A stretch of DNA of 64,000 nucleotides from Bog-877 sp049518775 (GTDB lineage Bacteria; Chloroflexota; Dormibacteria; Aeolococcales; Bog-877). Shown here one piece after another: positions 1 through 7,033 of this stretch. The notes beneath the pieces were generated by a model. That model was not told the origin of the DNA and did no database searches. It saw only the letters and a program-made list of their open reading frames with translations. How positions within the stretch are numbered: the stretch's first letter is position 1; each line of letters opens with the position of its first letter. The position numbers and the translations under genes are program-made. The stretch spans positions 1-64,000 of the forward strand of contig JBEKRL010000003.1 of assembly GCA_049518775.1 (NCBI GenBank), in the 5' to 3' direction.

Positions 1-1
1 C

Positions 2-532
2 GCGGCGCTGACCCTGCCCCGGATCGGGCGGCTGAAGACCTTTGGGGGCACGACCGCGCAGCTGCAGGGGGTCACGGCGGGGACGGCGCGGATCCTCAGC
101 GCGACGATCGCATGTGAGGCCGGACGCTGGTACGTGGCCTTCGGCTCCGAGGTCGACCGGGCGGTGGTGGCGAGCAACGGCCACGACGACCCGGTCGGGG
201 TCGACCTCGGCGTGCTCACCCTGGCCACGATGTCCAATGGCGAGGTGGTGGCCGATCTGCGCCGAGATCACCTGCACCAGCTGACCACGAATCTGGCCAA
301 GAGCCACGGCCGTATCGTGATCGAGGACCTCAACGCCGCGATCAACCTCGCCGGGTGGGCGCACCCGGACGTTGCCCCCACTGCGGGGGAGAGGGGAAGC
401 GCCTGTCCCAGGGGAGGTCAGACCGGGCTCAGCCCGGCACGCCCCGCTGAGGCAGGAACGGGCATCGCCCCGGAGCCCGCCGGCGTGACCGGCGGTCGTC
501 GACAGCCGGACGTCCCTTTTGTCCCCTGTTGA
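2..532 (+). pseudogene. tnpB: TnpB (IS200/IS605-IS607 type) relic, internally deleted
   Basis: Remnant of a transposon-encoded TnpB RNA-guided nuclease, open at the window edge so the N-terminus is not seen. The visible frame begins with the TnpB beta-barrel-like stretch (LPRIGRLK, then AGRWYVAFG), continues into the RuvC-I motif GVDLGVLTLATMSNGE, and a RuvC-II-like IVIEDLNAA. Compared with complete TnpBs, two blocks are missing without breaking the frame. The first is the Arg-rich helical region between RuvC-I and RRDHLHQLTT. The second is everything from RuvC-II through the CxxC zinc ribbon, so that the Glu of RuvC-II now directly precedes the DLNAAINLAG of RuvC-III. The C-terminal tail keeps the usual Gly/Pro-rich character. 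Almost certainly inactive. No transposon ends or guide RNA were identified. Confidence 0.8.
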
Positions 533-746
533 CGAACGGGAGAGGTTGGCTGCTTGGCACCGTGCCGTCCCAGCCCGGGCCCAACTCAGTCCCATCGTGG
601 CCGAAGCGATCAGGGCGGGACCGACGGGCCGAGGGCAACCCGGTGCCGGGAGGCGGCCGGGCCTGCCGCCGAATGGGGTGTCGGGTTGCGGGCGCCCAGG
701 TCAGCCCCGGGGAGGGAACCAACGACCGGCCGGTCACGTCATATGG

Positions 747-1322
747 ATGCATGAGCACGGGAGCAGGCTGGTGAATTTCGCGGCCCCCAGGATCAGGGAT
801 GGTGCCCTGGCGGCCATCGCGATGGCGGTCGCGGTGACGGTGGCCGGGTGTGCCCCCTCTCGAAGCTCCACCGCTCCCGCCGCGCCGGCGTCGTCGCTGC
901 CAATCTCTCTGACCAGTTCGTCGCTCTGCCAGATGGTGCCGAAGCTTGACCGGCTCGTCGTGCGCCGGGTCGACGAGCTTGCCCAGAATCACTTCACCTT
1001 CAGCTTCCCGGCGGAGGTCACGGTCACTGCCACCCGCCGTGTGCAGGTGGCGGCGCGGGCGTTGTGCGCGCTTCCCAAGATGCCGACCGGGGTCATCTGC
1101 CCGGCAGATTTCGGGATCGTCTACCACCTGAGCTTCTTCGCGGGGAGGCGGTCCTTCCCCGATGTGACGGTGCGTCCGGCCGGTTGCCAGCAGGTCGGCG
1201 GCCTGGGAGTGACCAGGTGGGTCGCTCGCTCGCCCCAGTTCTGGCGTGCTATCGGGCTGGCCATTGGGCTGGCCCATCCGAGCAGCCAGACGTTCCGAGG
1301 AAGTGGTCCCCTGGGTTCCTGA
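747..1322 (+). CDS. Conserved hypothetical lipoprotein (actinobacterial type)
   Basis: Predicted secreted lipoprotein of about 190 residues, function unknown. It starts with a charged segment, a hydrophobic stretch (GALAAIAMAVAVTV) and a lipobox ending in AGC, followed by a Ser/Ala/Pro-rich spacer. The mature part has four further cysteines (in SSSLCQMV, RALCALP, GVICPADFG, PAGCQQ) that may form two disulfides. From memory the pattern of LCALP, CPADFGI and a late FWRA resembles uncharacterised lipoproteins common in Actinomycetota. The ATG at 747 has no Shine-Dalgarno; a GTG at 771 with a purine-rich GGGAGCAGG upstream gives an equally good signal peptide and may be the real start. It stands alone between the tnpB relic and a DoxX-like gene. 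Confidence 0.6.
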   Translation: MHEHGSRLVNFAAPRIRDGALAAIAMAVAVTVAGCAPSRSSTAPAAPASSLPISLTSSSLCQMVPKLDRLVVRRVDELAQNHFTFSFPAEVTVTATRRVQVAARALCALPKMPTGVICPADFGIVYHLSFFAGRRSFPDVTVRPAGCQQVGGLGVTRWVARSPQFWRAIGLAIGLAHPSSQTFRGSGPLGS

Positions 1323-1616
1323 TCGGCTCCCTCGTCGCTGGAGCCCTCGGGACTTCCCGGTCCCCGATTCCGGGCCCGATGGCGACTGGGATGGTCGCGG
1401 CGCGACGAGGAACCGACCGCGCCCCCGCGGGTACGGGAGCGCGCGCAGGCGGCTCGCCGAACCCGGTGAGGGCCGGGGGCTGACCCCAGTCCCGAGCTAC
1501 GATGCGCGGAGGAGCGCAGCCGAGGCACGGGGATTGGCGCACGTGGCCCTGGTCGCTGACTGGAAAACCGTCGGGGAGATCGGCTTCGGAGGTCTCTCCC
1601 GAGTAGGAGGACTGTG

Positions 1617-2189
1617 ATGGGCGATCCGTACACTCCGACTCCAACGCAGCCTTCTACGACTGAGGGCCAGGGGCTGCCGCCAGCGGTTGGGCTTCGCGCC
1701 AAGGATCTGCTCCGGATCGTCTTCGGGCTGATCTTTGCCATCGATGCCTGGCTGAAGTGGCAGCCAGCGTTCCGCTCCGAGTACATCGGGATCCTCAAGA
1801 CAGCAGCCCAGGGTCAGCCCGCTTGGCTGCACGGCTGGTTCCACTTCTGGATCACCCTGGTCCAGCCCCGGGCAGACCTCTTTGCCTACGCCACGGCGGT
1901 CATCGAGACCCTGATTGCGGCGGCCTTGATCCTCGGCTTGGCGCGCAAGTTCGCCTACGTCAGCGCGGCCCTGTTCATGTTGCTCGTGTGGGCGACGGCC
2001 GAGGGCTTTGGCGGCCCCTACACCGCCGGTGCAACCGACATCGGCACGGCAGTGATCTACGCGGTCGTGTTGCTGGCTCTGCTTGCGCTCGACCACGAGT
2101 CCGCCCCGAGCCGCTTCAGCCTGGATCGCCTGGTCGAGCGGCGCCTGTCCTGGTGGCATCACGTCGCCGAGGCCCGATGGCGGCACTAG
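1617..2189 (+). CDS. DoxX-like integral membrane protein
   Basis: A 190-residue membrane protein. After a cytosolic Pro/Thr-rich N-terminus it has a first hydrophobic helix (LLRIVFGLIFAIDAWLKW), a loop carrying WLHGWFHFW, and three more hydrophobic segments up to about residue 160, then a basic tail. This four-helix layout matches the DoxX/TQO_small family, whose members sit beside quinone-linked oxidoreductases, but no partner is adjacent, so the role is unknown. The start is well supported: TAGGAGG lies 6 nt before the ATG at 1617. An overlapping GTG at 1614 is too close to that ribosome-binding site. It appears monocistronic. Confidence 0.7.
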   Translation: MGDPYTPTPTQPSTTEGQGLPPAVGLRAKDLLRIVFGLIFAIDAWLKWQPAFRSEYIGILKTAAQGQPAWLHGWFHFWITLVQPRADLFAYATAVIETLIAAALILGLARKFAYVSAALFMLLVWATAEGFGGPYTAGATDIGTAVIYAVVLLALLALDHESAPSRFSLDRLVERRLSWWHHVAEARWRH

Positions 2190-2220
2190 ACCGTCGGTAG
2201 CGCCGCTGCGAGCGGACGGT
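2190..2220 (+). terminator. Possible hairpin after DoxX-like gene
   Basis: ACCGTC at 2190-2195 is repeated inverted as GACGGT at 2215-2220, immediately after the stop codon, with further local pairing possible inside the loop. There is no T-tract, so intrinsic termination is uncertain. Confidence 0.3.
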
Positions 2221-2520
2221 AGCCCTGAGGCGAGAGCTGCTGTCGGCGGACCCGGATAGCGGACGCTGATGGGGGAGGAGGTCCCGGCGCCGAGCGCTGG
2301 CGCCCGGCCAGCGTCGCGGTCTCCCGGGGACAGCCTGAACAGCCTGATTGTTCGGAGCAGTTCCGCCATATCCAGCCAGCGGCAGGTTGCCTACGCGGAC
2401 CCTTGCAGCCCCAACTCGTTTTCGGGCCTTCCTGGCTTCGCTGCGAGAAGGGTTGACACGGCAATGCCTCGGGCCGCTCCGGGGGGATCAGAATGGGGGC
2501 AGGTTCACGGTCCACAGAAC
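2221..2520. other. Gene-free stretch before the small RHH-like gene
   Basis: I see no convincing gene here. The only structure noted is an inverted repeat GAACA-N7-TGTTC at 2337-2353. The spacing is wrong for a LexA box, and it lies about 180 bp ahead of the next start codon. Confidence 0.5.
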
Positions 2521-2531
2521 GGAGGCACACC

Positions 2532-2735
2532 ATGTCACCCAGACGCGAGATCTACGTCCGTGAGGAAGACACGCCATTGTGGGACAGAGCCGAGCAGCTG
2601 GGCAGCGGGGAGAGCCTGGCCGGCTTCCTGGCCGGGGCCCTTCGCAGCTACATTGAGGAGGAGGAGAGCAACCCCGAGGTGCCCACCCCTCCAGGCGTGG
2701 GCGAACCTAACATCTTCCCCGAAAAGTCCCACTGA
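2532..2735 (+). CDS. Small EXLDI-like / ribbon-helix-helix-type protein
   Basis: A 67-residue acidic protein beginning MSPRREIYVREEDTPLWDRA, then ESLAGFLAGALRSYIEEEE and a Pro-rich tail. The pattern (a short beta strand with REIYV, a helix with LWDRAEQL, a second helix with ALRSYIE) is that of the N-terminal domain of EXLDI proteins and of small ribbon-helix-helix regulators, so DNA binding is possible but not shown. GGAGG at 2521-2525 sits 6 nt before the ATG, which fixes the start and supports that it is translated. It has no operon partner. A perfect palindrome lies 100 bp downstream. Confidence 0.65.
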   Translation: MSPRREIYVREEDTPLWDRAEQLGSGESLAGFLAGALRSYIEEEESNPEVPTPPGVGEPNIFPEKSH

Positions 2736-3195
2736 GCGGTGTCGGGCCAGGCGGGGGTCACGGTCAGCTCCATCCGGCCGCCAAGCCCGTCGCTAGGAGG
2801 CGGCTGAGCCAGCGGGAGCTGTTCGCCAGCCCGGGTGCGGGCGATGGCATGCCATCGCCCGCTCTCAACCCAGGGCCTTCGGAGAGCTCGTGCCAGCCTG
2901 GAGGCGCGAAGTAGGACGGCGGCTGCTCGCCACCATCTCGGCGAGGAGAAGGTGCGGCTCCCAGTGCCCCGCCAAAGGGCTGCCCCGCTTGTCGTCGGCG
3001 CCCGGGAGGGGCGACCGAACGCAAGCGACCACCACAGGCCACCGATCACGGTTGGCGGTGCCCGAGGCGTTGGTCACCTCGTGGGCGTCCGTGGGGACGC
3101 CCCTCATCCCGTTGGGGCCTCGCCACGGCCCCGGAGCGCCCTGGCGCTCACATGCGAGCGGATCCCGGTGCTGCGCCTGCAGTTCAGGTCGGAAG
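2736..3195. other. Gene-free stretch containing a perfect palindrome
   Basis: About 460 bp between the small RHH-like gene and tRNA-Pro with no recognisable gene on either strand. A long minus-strand open frame crossing the tRNA gives the GGRRFESC-type peptide typical of translated tRNA and was discarded. The notable element is the palindrome at 2837-2862. Confidence 0.5.
2837..2862. repeat. 26-bp perfect palindrome
   Basis: The left half GCGGGCGATGGCA (2837-2849) is followed directly by its exact reverse complement (2850-2862), centred on GGCATGCC. As RNA either strand would fold an 11-bp hairpin with a 4-nt loop. Neither side has a T-tract. It could be an operator for a dimeric regulator or a hairpin that stabilises or terminates transcripts. 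Confidence 0.7.
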
Positions 3196-3272
3196 TGGTC
3201 GGGGAGACAGGACTCGAACCTGCGACCCCCAGTCCCCCAGACTGGTGCGCTAACCATCTGCGCTACTCCCCG
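3196..3272 (-). tRNA. tRNA-Pro(GGG)
   Basis: Cloverleaf on the minus strand. The 7-bp acceptor stem is CGGGGAG/CTCCCCG, with the C1-G72 pair characteristic of bacterial tRNA-Pro. The anticodon stem is CCAGT/ACTGG with loop CTGGGGG, giving anticodon GGG. The T-arm is GCAGG-TTCGAGT-CCTGT. The 3' ACCA is encoded (3199-3196). Confidence 0.95.
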
Positions 3273-3315
3273 AGGCTGGCGCTGAGCATAGCAGGGGTAG
3301 AATTCCGAACTGACC

Positions 3316-3510
3316 ATGCCCTGGGTGCGCCGTTGCGGAAACTGTGATCGCGAGTTCCCCATTTACCGCCTCGCGGCAGTTCTCCTCGACGGTGAACTCA
3401 CCTCGATGTGTCCACGATGCATGCAGTCCGAGCATGACCGGATCTCGATCCCGTACGCACCCCAGGCGCCGGGACCGGCCCAGACCAGCACCTCTCGAAC
3501 CTCCTGGTGA
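3316..3510 (+). CDS. Small double-CxxC zinc-ribbon protein upstream of pyrF
   Basis: A 64-residue protein with CGNC near residue 7 and CPRC near residue 32, a four-cysteine treble-clef or zinc-ribbon arrangement, then a Pro/Ser-rich tail. Its stop overlaps the pyrF start as GTGA, so the two are probably translationally coupled. This overlap is the best evidence the small gene is real. There is no Shine-Dalgarno; a TAGAAT -10-like hexamer at 3298-3303 lies just upstream, suggesting a very short leader. Function is unknown. A nucleic-acid or metal-binding role is only suggested by the cysteines. Confidence 0.6.
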   Translation: MPWVRRCGNCDREFPIYRLAAVLLDGELTSMCPRCMQSEHDRISIPYAPQAPGPAQTSTSRTSW

Positions 3511-4352
3511 CCAGGGCCCCCTTCCAGGCCAGGCTGGAGGCGGCACTCCGCGATGGCCGGGCGCCATTGTGCGTTGGTCTGGACCCGGATCCTAGCCGGT
3601 TGCCCGCCGAACTCGGCCAGGGCATCGCAGCCGTCCGGCGTCACACGCTCGGCCTGGTGGAGGCCACCGCCCCCTATGCCGCGGCCTTCAAGCCCAACCT
3701 GGCCTTCTTCGAGCGAATGGGACCGGAGGGTGTCGCGCTTCTGGTCGAGGTGGTCCGTGTTGCCCGTCACCACGCCCTGGTGATCGCAGACGCCAAGCGA
3801 GGGGACATAGGCAACACGGCGGTCGCCTACGCGGAGGCCATTTACGACGTCATCGGGGCCGATGCCTGCACCGTCAACGGCTACCTGGGCCACGACTCCT
3901 TGCTCCCGTTCATTCAGCGCCCCGACCGCTTCGCCTTCCTCCTCTGCCGGACCAGCAACCCGGGGGCTCAGGACTTTCAGGACCTCATCCTGGCCGACAC
4001 CGGCGAGCCCCTCTACCTGACAGTTGCTCGCCGTGCTGTTGAGTGGAACGAGCTCGGGACGGTCGGGCTCGTGGTGGGAGCGACCTGGCCGGAGGAGATG
4101 GCCCGGATCCGAGAGGTGGCCCCGGATCTACCCCTGCTAGTTCCTGGAGTCGGCAGCCAGGGGGGAGACCTGGGTGCCGCGGTCAGGGCTGCGCGAGGAC
4201 GGGACGGGACGGGCTCTTACCTGGTGAACGTGTCTCGTGCCATCAGTCAGGCCTCGACCGGGGCTGACTTTGCCGCCGCCGCGGCGGCGGCAGCGGCGCG
4301 CCTGCAGCAGGAGCTGCTCGCGGCCGCTGTCCACGCCGTCCTCCACGGGTAG
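3507..4352 (+). CDS. pyrF: Orotidine 5'-phosphate decarboxylase, type 2
   Basis: Decarboxylates OMP to UMP, the last step of de novo pyrimidine synthesis, in the cytosol. At 281 residues it fits the longer type-2 (mycobacterial/archaeal) subfamily. Visible family motifs are CVGLDPDP near the N-terminus, AFKPNLAFFE, and the catalytic DAKRGDIGNTAVAYA with the Asp-Lys-Asp triad, followed by TVNGYLGHDS and VVGATWPEE. LVPGVGSQGG forms the phosphate-binding loop. The GTG start overlaps the preceding zinc-ribbon gene by 4 nt. No other pyr genes are adjacent. An Ala-rich C-terminal helix (AAAAAAAARLQQEL) is a lineage extension. Confidence 0.93.
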   Translation: MTRAPFQARLEAALRDGRAPLCVGLDPDPSRLPAELGQGIAAVRRHTLGLVEATAPYAAAFKPNLAFFERMGPEGVALLVEVVRVARHHALVIADAKRGDIGNTAVAYAEAIYDVIGADACTVNGYLGHDSLLPFIQRPDRFAFLLCRTSNPGAQDFQDLILADTGEPLYLTVARRAVEWNELGTVGLVVGATWPEEMARIREVAPDLPLLVPGVGSQGGDLGAAVRAARGRDGTGSYLVNVSRAISQASTGADFAAAAAAAAARLQQELLAAAVHAVLHG

Positions 4353-4371
4353 CTGTCCCGCCCCAGAGGTG

Positions 4372-4377
4372 TAGCCT
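4372..4377 (+). promoter_or_regulatory. TAGCCT -10-like element, leaderless spacing
   Basis: TAGCCT fits TANNNT and ends 6 nt before the ATG at 4384. No Shine-Dalgarno is present, consistent with a leaderless transcript of the lipoprotein gene. Confidence 0.4.
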
Positions 4378-4383
4378 GAGCCG

Positions 4384-5112
4384 ATGGGGAAGGCCGTCCC
4401 TCTTCTCAGCCTGGCTCTTCCCGTGGTGGCAGGGCTGCTGCTCGCCACTGCCGGGTGCTCCAGCAGCTCGGGCCCGAGCCCTTCCCCCCGCCAGCATTCC
4501 CCCAGGCCCACAGCCAGCGTCACCCCGGCCGCGACCCAGCTGACGGTGATCGCCCCCCTGGGGGTATACCTCCGCAGCGGTCCTGCCGCCACGGCCTCCG
4601 TCCTGGGAGCCCTGGCCCAGGGTGTCACCCTTCCCATCCTCTCCCATACGATCGCCGCTGGCGGATGGTGGCAGGTCCAGGGCGCTACCGAGAGCGGTTG
4701 GGTGACCGCGGATCCCCAGTACACCTCGACGGCGGGTTTCGAGACCTACCAGGCCGGTGGGAGCGTGCCTTGGTCGGTGATGTATGAGGACTCCTGGACC
4801 TTCGCCCAGCTGAGCAGTGGGGAGCTCAGGTTCACCAGTTCCGGACGCCAGAACGTCACCTTCTACACCGCCAGCTCGGTCTCGCAACTGCCGGCCGCCG
4901 CGCCCGCCGGAGACGATCAGAAGTCGGTCTCGAGCGTGGAGGTGTATGGGGTCACAGCTGCCCTGGTAACCTACGTGAGCCCATCCGCGTACCAGGCGTC
5001 AGTCGAGCTCCAGGCCCAACCCTCGCTGGCATTCCTGATCACGGCCCAGCTCTCCAGCCGCTCCGGGGCCGCCACCCTGAACCTGTTCCTGGAGACCGTC
5101 TTCTTCAGCTAG
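4384..5112 (+). CDS. SH3b-domain lipoprotein
   Basis: A 242-residue predicted lipoprotein: hydrophobic signal (LLSLALPVVAGLLLAT), lipobox AGC near residue 25, a Ser/Pro linker, then a bacterial SH3 domain at about residues 55-115 (LTVIAPLGVYLRSGP, ASVLGALAQG, GGWWQVQG, SGWVTAD). Bacterial SH3b domains usually bind cell-wall peptidoglycan. The C-terminal half (about 120-242) has no family I recognise. It probably works at the outer face of the membrane or wall. The 3' end overlaps the convergent recombinase gene by 8 nt. Confidence 0.75.
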   Translation: MGKAVPLLSLALPVVAGLLLATAGCSSSSGPSPSPRQHSPRPTASVTPAATQLTVIAPLGVYLRSGPAATASVLGALAQGVTLPILSHTIAAGGWWQVQGATESGWVTADPQYTSTAGFETYQAGGSVPWSVMYEDSWTFAQLSSGELRFTSSGRQNVTFYTASSVSQLPAAAPAGDDQKSVSSVEVYGVTAALVTYVSPSAYQASVELQAQPSLAFLITAQLSSRSGAATLNLFLETVFFS

Positions 5113-6046
5113 GCGGGGTCCTTGGCCTGCTCCGCCCTCGGGGCCGCTCCAGCCGAGCGGCGAACTCTTCATAGGCGGCAACCCGGGCGGCGTCCACCAC
5201 TTTCGTGTATCCCTGCATGGTGTTGAGGTTGGCATGGCCCAGCACCTCCTGGACCAGGCGGACGTTGCCGGTGATGGTGAGCAGCTCCGTCGCGGTCGTG
5301 TGGCGGAGCACATGCGGAGACGTGAGGCCCTCGACCCCGGTGTCTCGGCGCAGCCGACGCAGGATGTGGCGGGCACCCGAGCTGGTGAGGCGACGCCTGC
5401 CCCGAGCGGAGGAGGAGCGGTCGTAATTGAGGAACAGCGCCGGGTCACGGTCGTGCCGGGAAGACAGGTAGGCTCGGATCGTCTGGGTCGCGTCCGGGGT
5501 GAGCTGCACCATGCGCTCCTTGGAGCCCTTGCCGCGCACCACCAAGCGGCCCTCAGGGTTGATCTGGCTCCGGTCGACTGAGAGCGCCTCCGAGATCCGG
5601 CAGCCGGTGCTGAGCAGGAAGTGGACCAGCGCGGCATCGCGCAGCTCGGGCTCAGCACCGCCATGCTCGAAGGCGAGGACCCGGCGAGCCTCGGACGTGC
5701 TCAGGGGCTTGGGCAGCGGCGCCGCTACCCGAGGGATGTCGATATGGGCTGCGAGATCCTCTTCGATCCACCCCTCGCGCGCGGCATGACGCAGGAAGCC
5801 TCTCAGCGCCTGCAGCCGGCGGGCCCTCGAGCTCAAGGCCAGGCCGGTCTGGCCCAGGTGGCGCTGATAGGCCCGCACCGCGTCCCGTCGCAGCTGGCTG
5901 GTGTCGGAGAGAGGCTGCCTCAGCTGACCCCAGAAAGCCATGGCCCGCTCCAGGTCGGTGCGGTAGGCGCGGAGGGTCTGCGGGCTTCGAGCCCGATCAA
6001 CTGACAGGTAGGTCAGGTACTCGTCGGCGGCCGCCCGAATCTCCAC
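5105..6046 (-). CDS. Tyrosine recombinase (XerC/XerD family)
   Basis: A 313-residue site-specific recombinase. The N-terminal SAM-like core-binding domain (ADEYLTYLSVDRARSPQTLRAYRTDL) is followed by the catalytic domain with the full signature: Arg in LSTGCRISEALSV, Lys in VVRGKGSKERMV, HxxR in PHVLRHTTAT, a second His in LGHANLNTMQGYT, and the nucleophile Tyr in MQGYTKV. Size and motifs fit the Xer proteins that resolve chromosome dimers at dif, but there is only one copy here and the partner is not visible, so a lineage-specific integrase is also possible. The GTG start is preceded by TAGGCT six nt upstream and no Shine-Dalgarno, hinting at leaderless expression. Confidence 0.88.
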   Translation of the reverse strand: MEIRAAADEYLTYLSVDRARSPQTLRAYRTDLERAMAFWGQLRQPLSDTSQLRRDAVRAYQRHLGQTGLALSSRARRLQALRGFLRHAAREGWIEEDLAAHIDIPRVAAPLPKPLSTSEARRVLAFEHGGAEPELRDAALVHFLLSTGCRISEALSVDRSQINPEGRLVVRGKGSKERMVQLTPDATQTIRAYLSSRHDRDPALFLNYDRSSSARGRRRLTSSGARHILRRLRRDTGVEGLTSPHVLRHTTATELLTITGNVRLVQEVLGHANLNTMQGYTKVVDAARVAAYEEFAARLERPRGRSRPRTPPS

Positions 6047-6965
6047 GGGCCCAGCCTACCGACGAGGCAGGGGAGGGGGGGAAAGCGGGGTTCCATCCCG
6101 AGCTTGGGCGAGGGCCCGGCCCATTTCCGCAGCTGCGGGGGTGAGGCGGGGTGGGCGTCGGCTTCGGCGTCGGAGTCGGAGTCGGCGTTGGAGTCGGCGT
6201 CGGCGTCGGGACGGGGATGGGTGAGCTCGTCGCGGGACTCGGGGTGGGGGAGGCCGGCTCAGAGGGACTCGTGGGCATGGCCCGCTGGGCCACCTCGGTC
6301 ACCGGCTGGCGCGTCCCGGAGGGGACGGGGATCAGGGCAGGAGTCGCAGCGGGGCTGGGGAGCATGGCCGGCGAGATGACGTAGGGGACCACGCCGGGGA
6401 GCGTGACCGTCAGGGCCGACCTCACGGATCCGGTCGCCGGGCCGGTCCCTGCCAGGCTCGACGTCATCGCGAACGCCACCAGCCCGACCGCCAGGGCCGC
6501 AGTCACCGACCCCACCGTGGCCGCCGAAACCCGCCCCCATCCTCGAGGCAGGAGCCGGCGGGCCCATGATGTGAACCACCAACCGGCCCCCACTAGGACG
6601 GCGGGCGCGATGACGGAGGAGCTGTCGGGGCCAGTTCCACCGTCCGACCAAAGTCCACCGGCGAGCAAGGCCGCGGTCTGGGCCAGTCGAATGCCCAGCC
6701 ACTGCTGGAGCTCCTCCGCGGAGCGAACCGCCAGAGCGGAAGGCGCCGACAGGTCCACCAGGACCTGCTGGGCGACCAAGGCCGCCATCTGAGGATCGCC
6801 CACCAAGTGCTCGGCCCTCGCCTCCAGCCAGGGCCGAAGCCTCTGTAGAGCCTGGGGATCACCCCCGGCGCGGTTGGCGACGAGCGCCTCCCAAGCGACC
6901 TCAGGAGCAGGGTGACCACCCCCCGGCGGCAACGCCGGCATGCCGCCCCCGACCTCCCTTCCCAT
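5997..6965 (-). CDS. Membrane-anchored protein with Pro-Thr repeat tail
   Basis: A 322-residue protein of unknown function. Residues about 25-100 (ALQRLRPWLEARAEHLVGDP through WLGIRLAQTAALL) loosely resemble region 2 of ECF sigma factors, but no region 4 follows, so it is unlikely to be a working sigma. One clear membrane helix follows (VSAATVGSVTAALAVGLVAF), then an exported Ser/Pro/Thr-rich region containing a run of PT dipeptides. This looks like a cytosolic sensor domain joined to a wall-spanning stalk. The 3' end overlaps the recombinase start by 50 nt on the same strand. The low-complexity end makes the exact C-terminus less certain. Confidence 0.55.
   Translation of the reverse strand: MGREVGGGMPALPPGGGHPAPEVAWEALVANRAGGDPQALQRLRPWLEARAEHLVGDPQMAALVAQQVLVDLSAPSALAVRSAEELQQWLGIRLAQTAALLAGGLWSDGGTGPDSSSVIAPAVLVGAGWWFTSWARRLLPRGWGRVSAATVGSVTAALAVGLVAFAMTSSLAGTGPATGSVRSALTVTLPGVVPYVISPAMLPSPAATPALIPVPSGTRQPVTEVAQRAMPTSPSEPASPTPSPATSSPIPVPTPTPTPTPTPTPTPKPTPTPPHPRSCGNGPGPRPSSGWNPAFPPSPASSVGWARGDSGGRRRVPDLPVS
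6053..6058 (-). promoter_or_regulatory. TAGGCT -10-like element before the Xer recombinase
   Basis: On the minus strand TAGGCT is followed by exactly 6 nt and the GTG start at 6046. This matches the leaderless layout seen at several genes in the window. It lies inside the 3' end of the upstream gene. Confidence 0.4.
6154..6210. repeat. Degenerate GGCGTC/GGAGTC hexamer repeat
   Basis: About nine tandem hexamers (GGCGTC with single-base variants such as GGAGTC, GGCTTC and GGCGTT). On the minus strand they encode the Pro-Thr dipeptides of the membrane-anchored protein. Slippage here would change the stalk length in frame. Confidence 0.8.
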
Positions 6966-7033
6966 CAGGTCTACTATCCGCCCTGGCCCATCCCAACGCC
7001 ACTTTCCGGCGTCACAACTTAGTCAGTGGGCCG

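Noticed and set aside
2337..2353. GAACA-N7-TGTTC inverted repeat as a LexA box
   Set aside because: LexA boxes here have a 4-nt centre between GAAC and GTTC; the 9-nt spacing is incompatible.
2453..2458. TTGACA as a -35 for the small RHH-like gene
   Set aside because: No AT-rich -10 at 16-19 nt downstream; the region is GC-rich.
2865..3362. Minus-strand 165-codon open frame
   Set aside because: It reads through the tRNA-Pro gene and gives the GGRRFESC peptide typical of translated tRNAs; no ribosome-binding site or homology.
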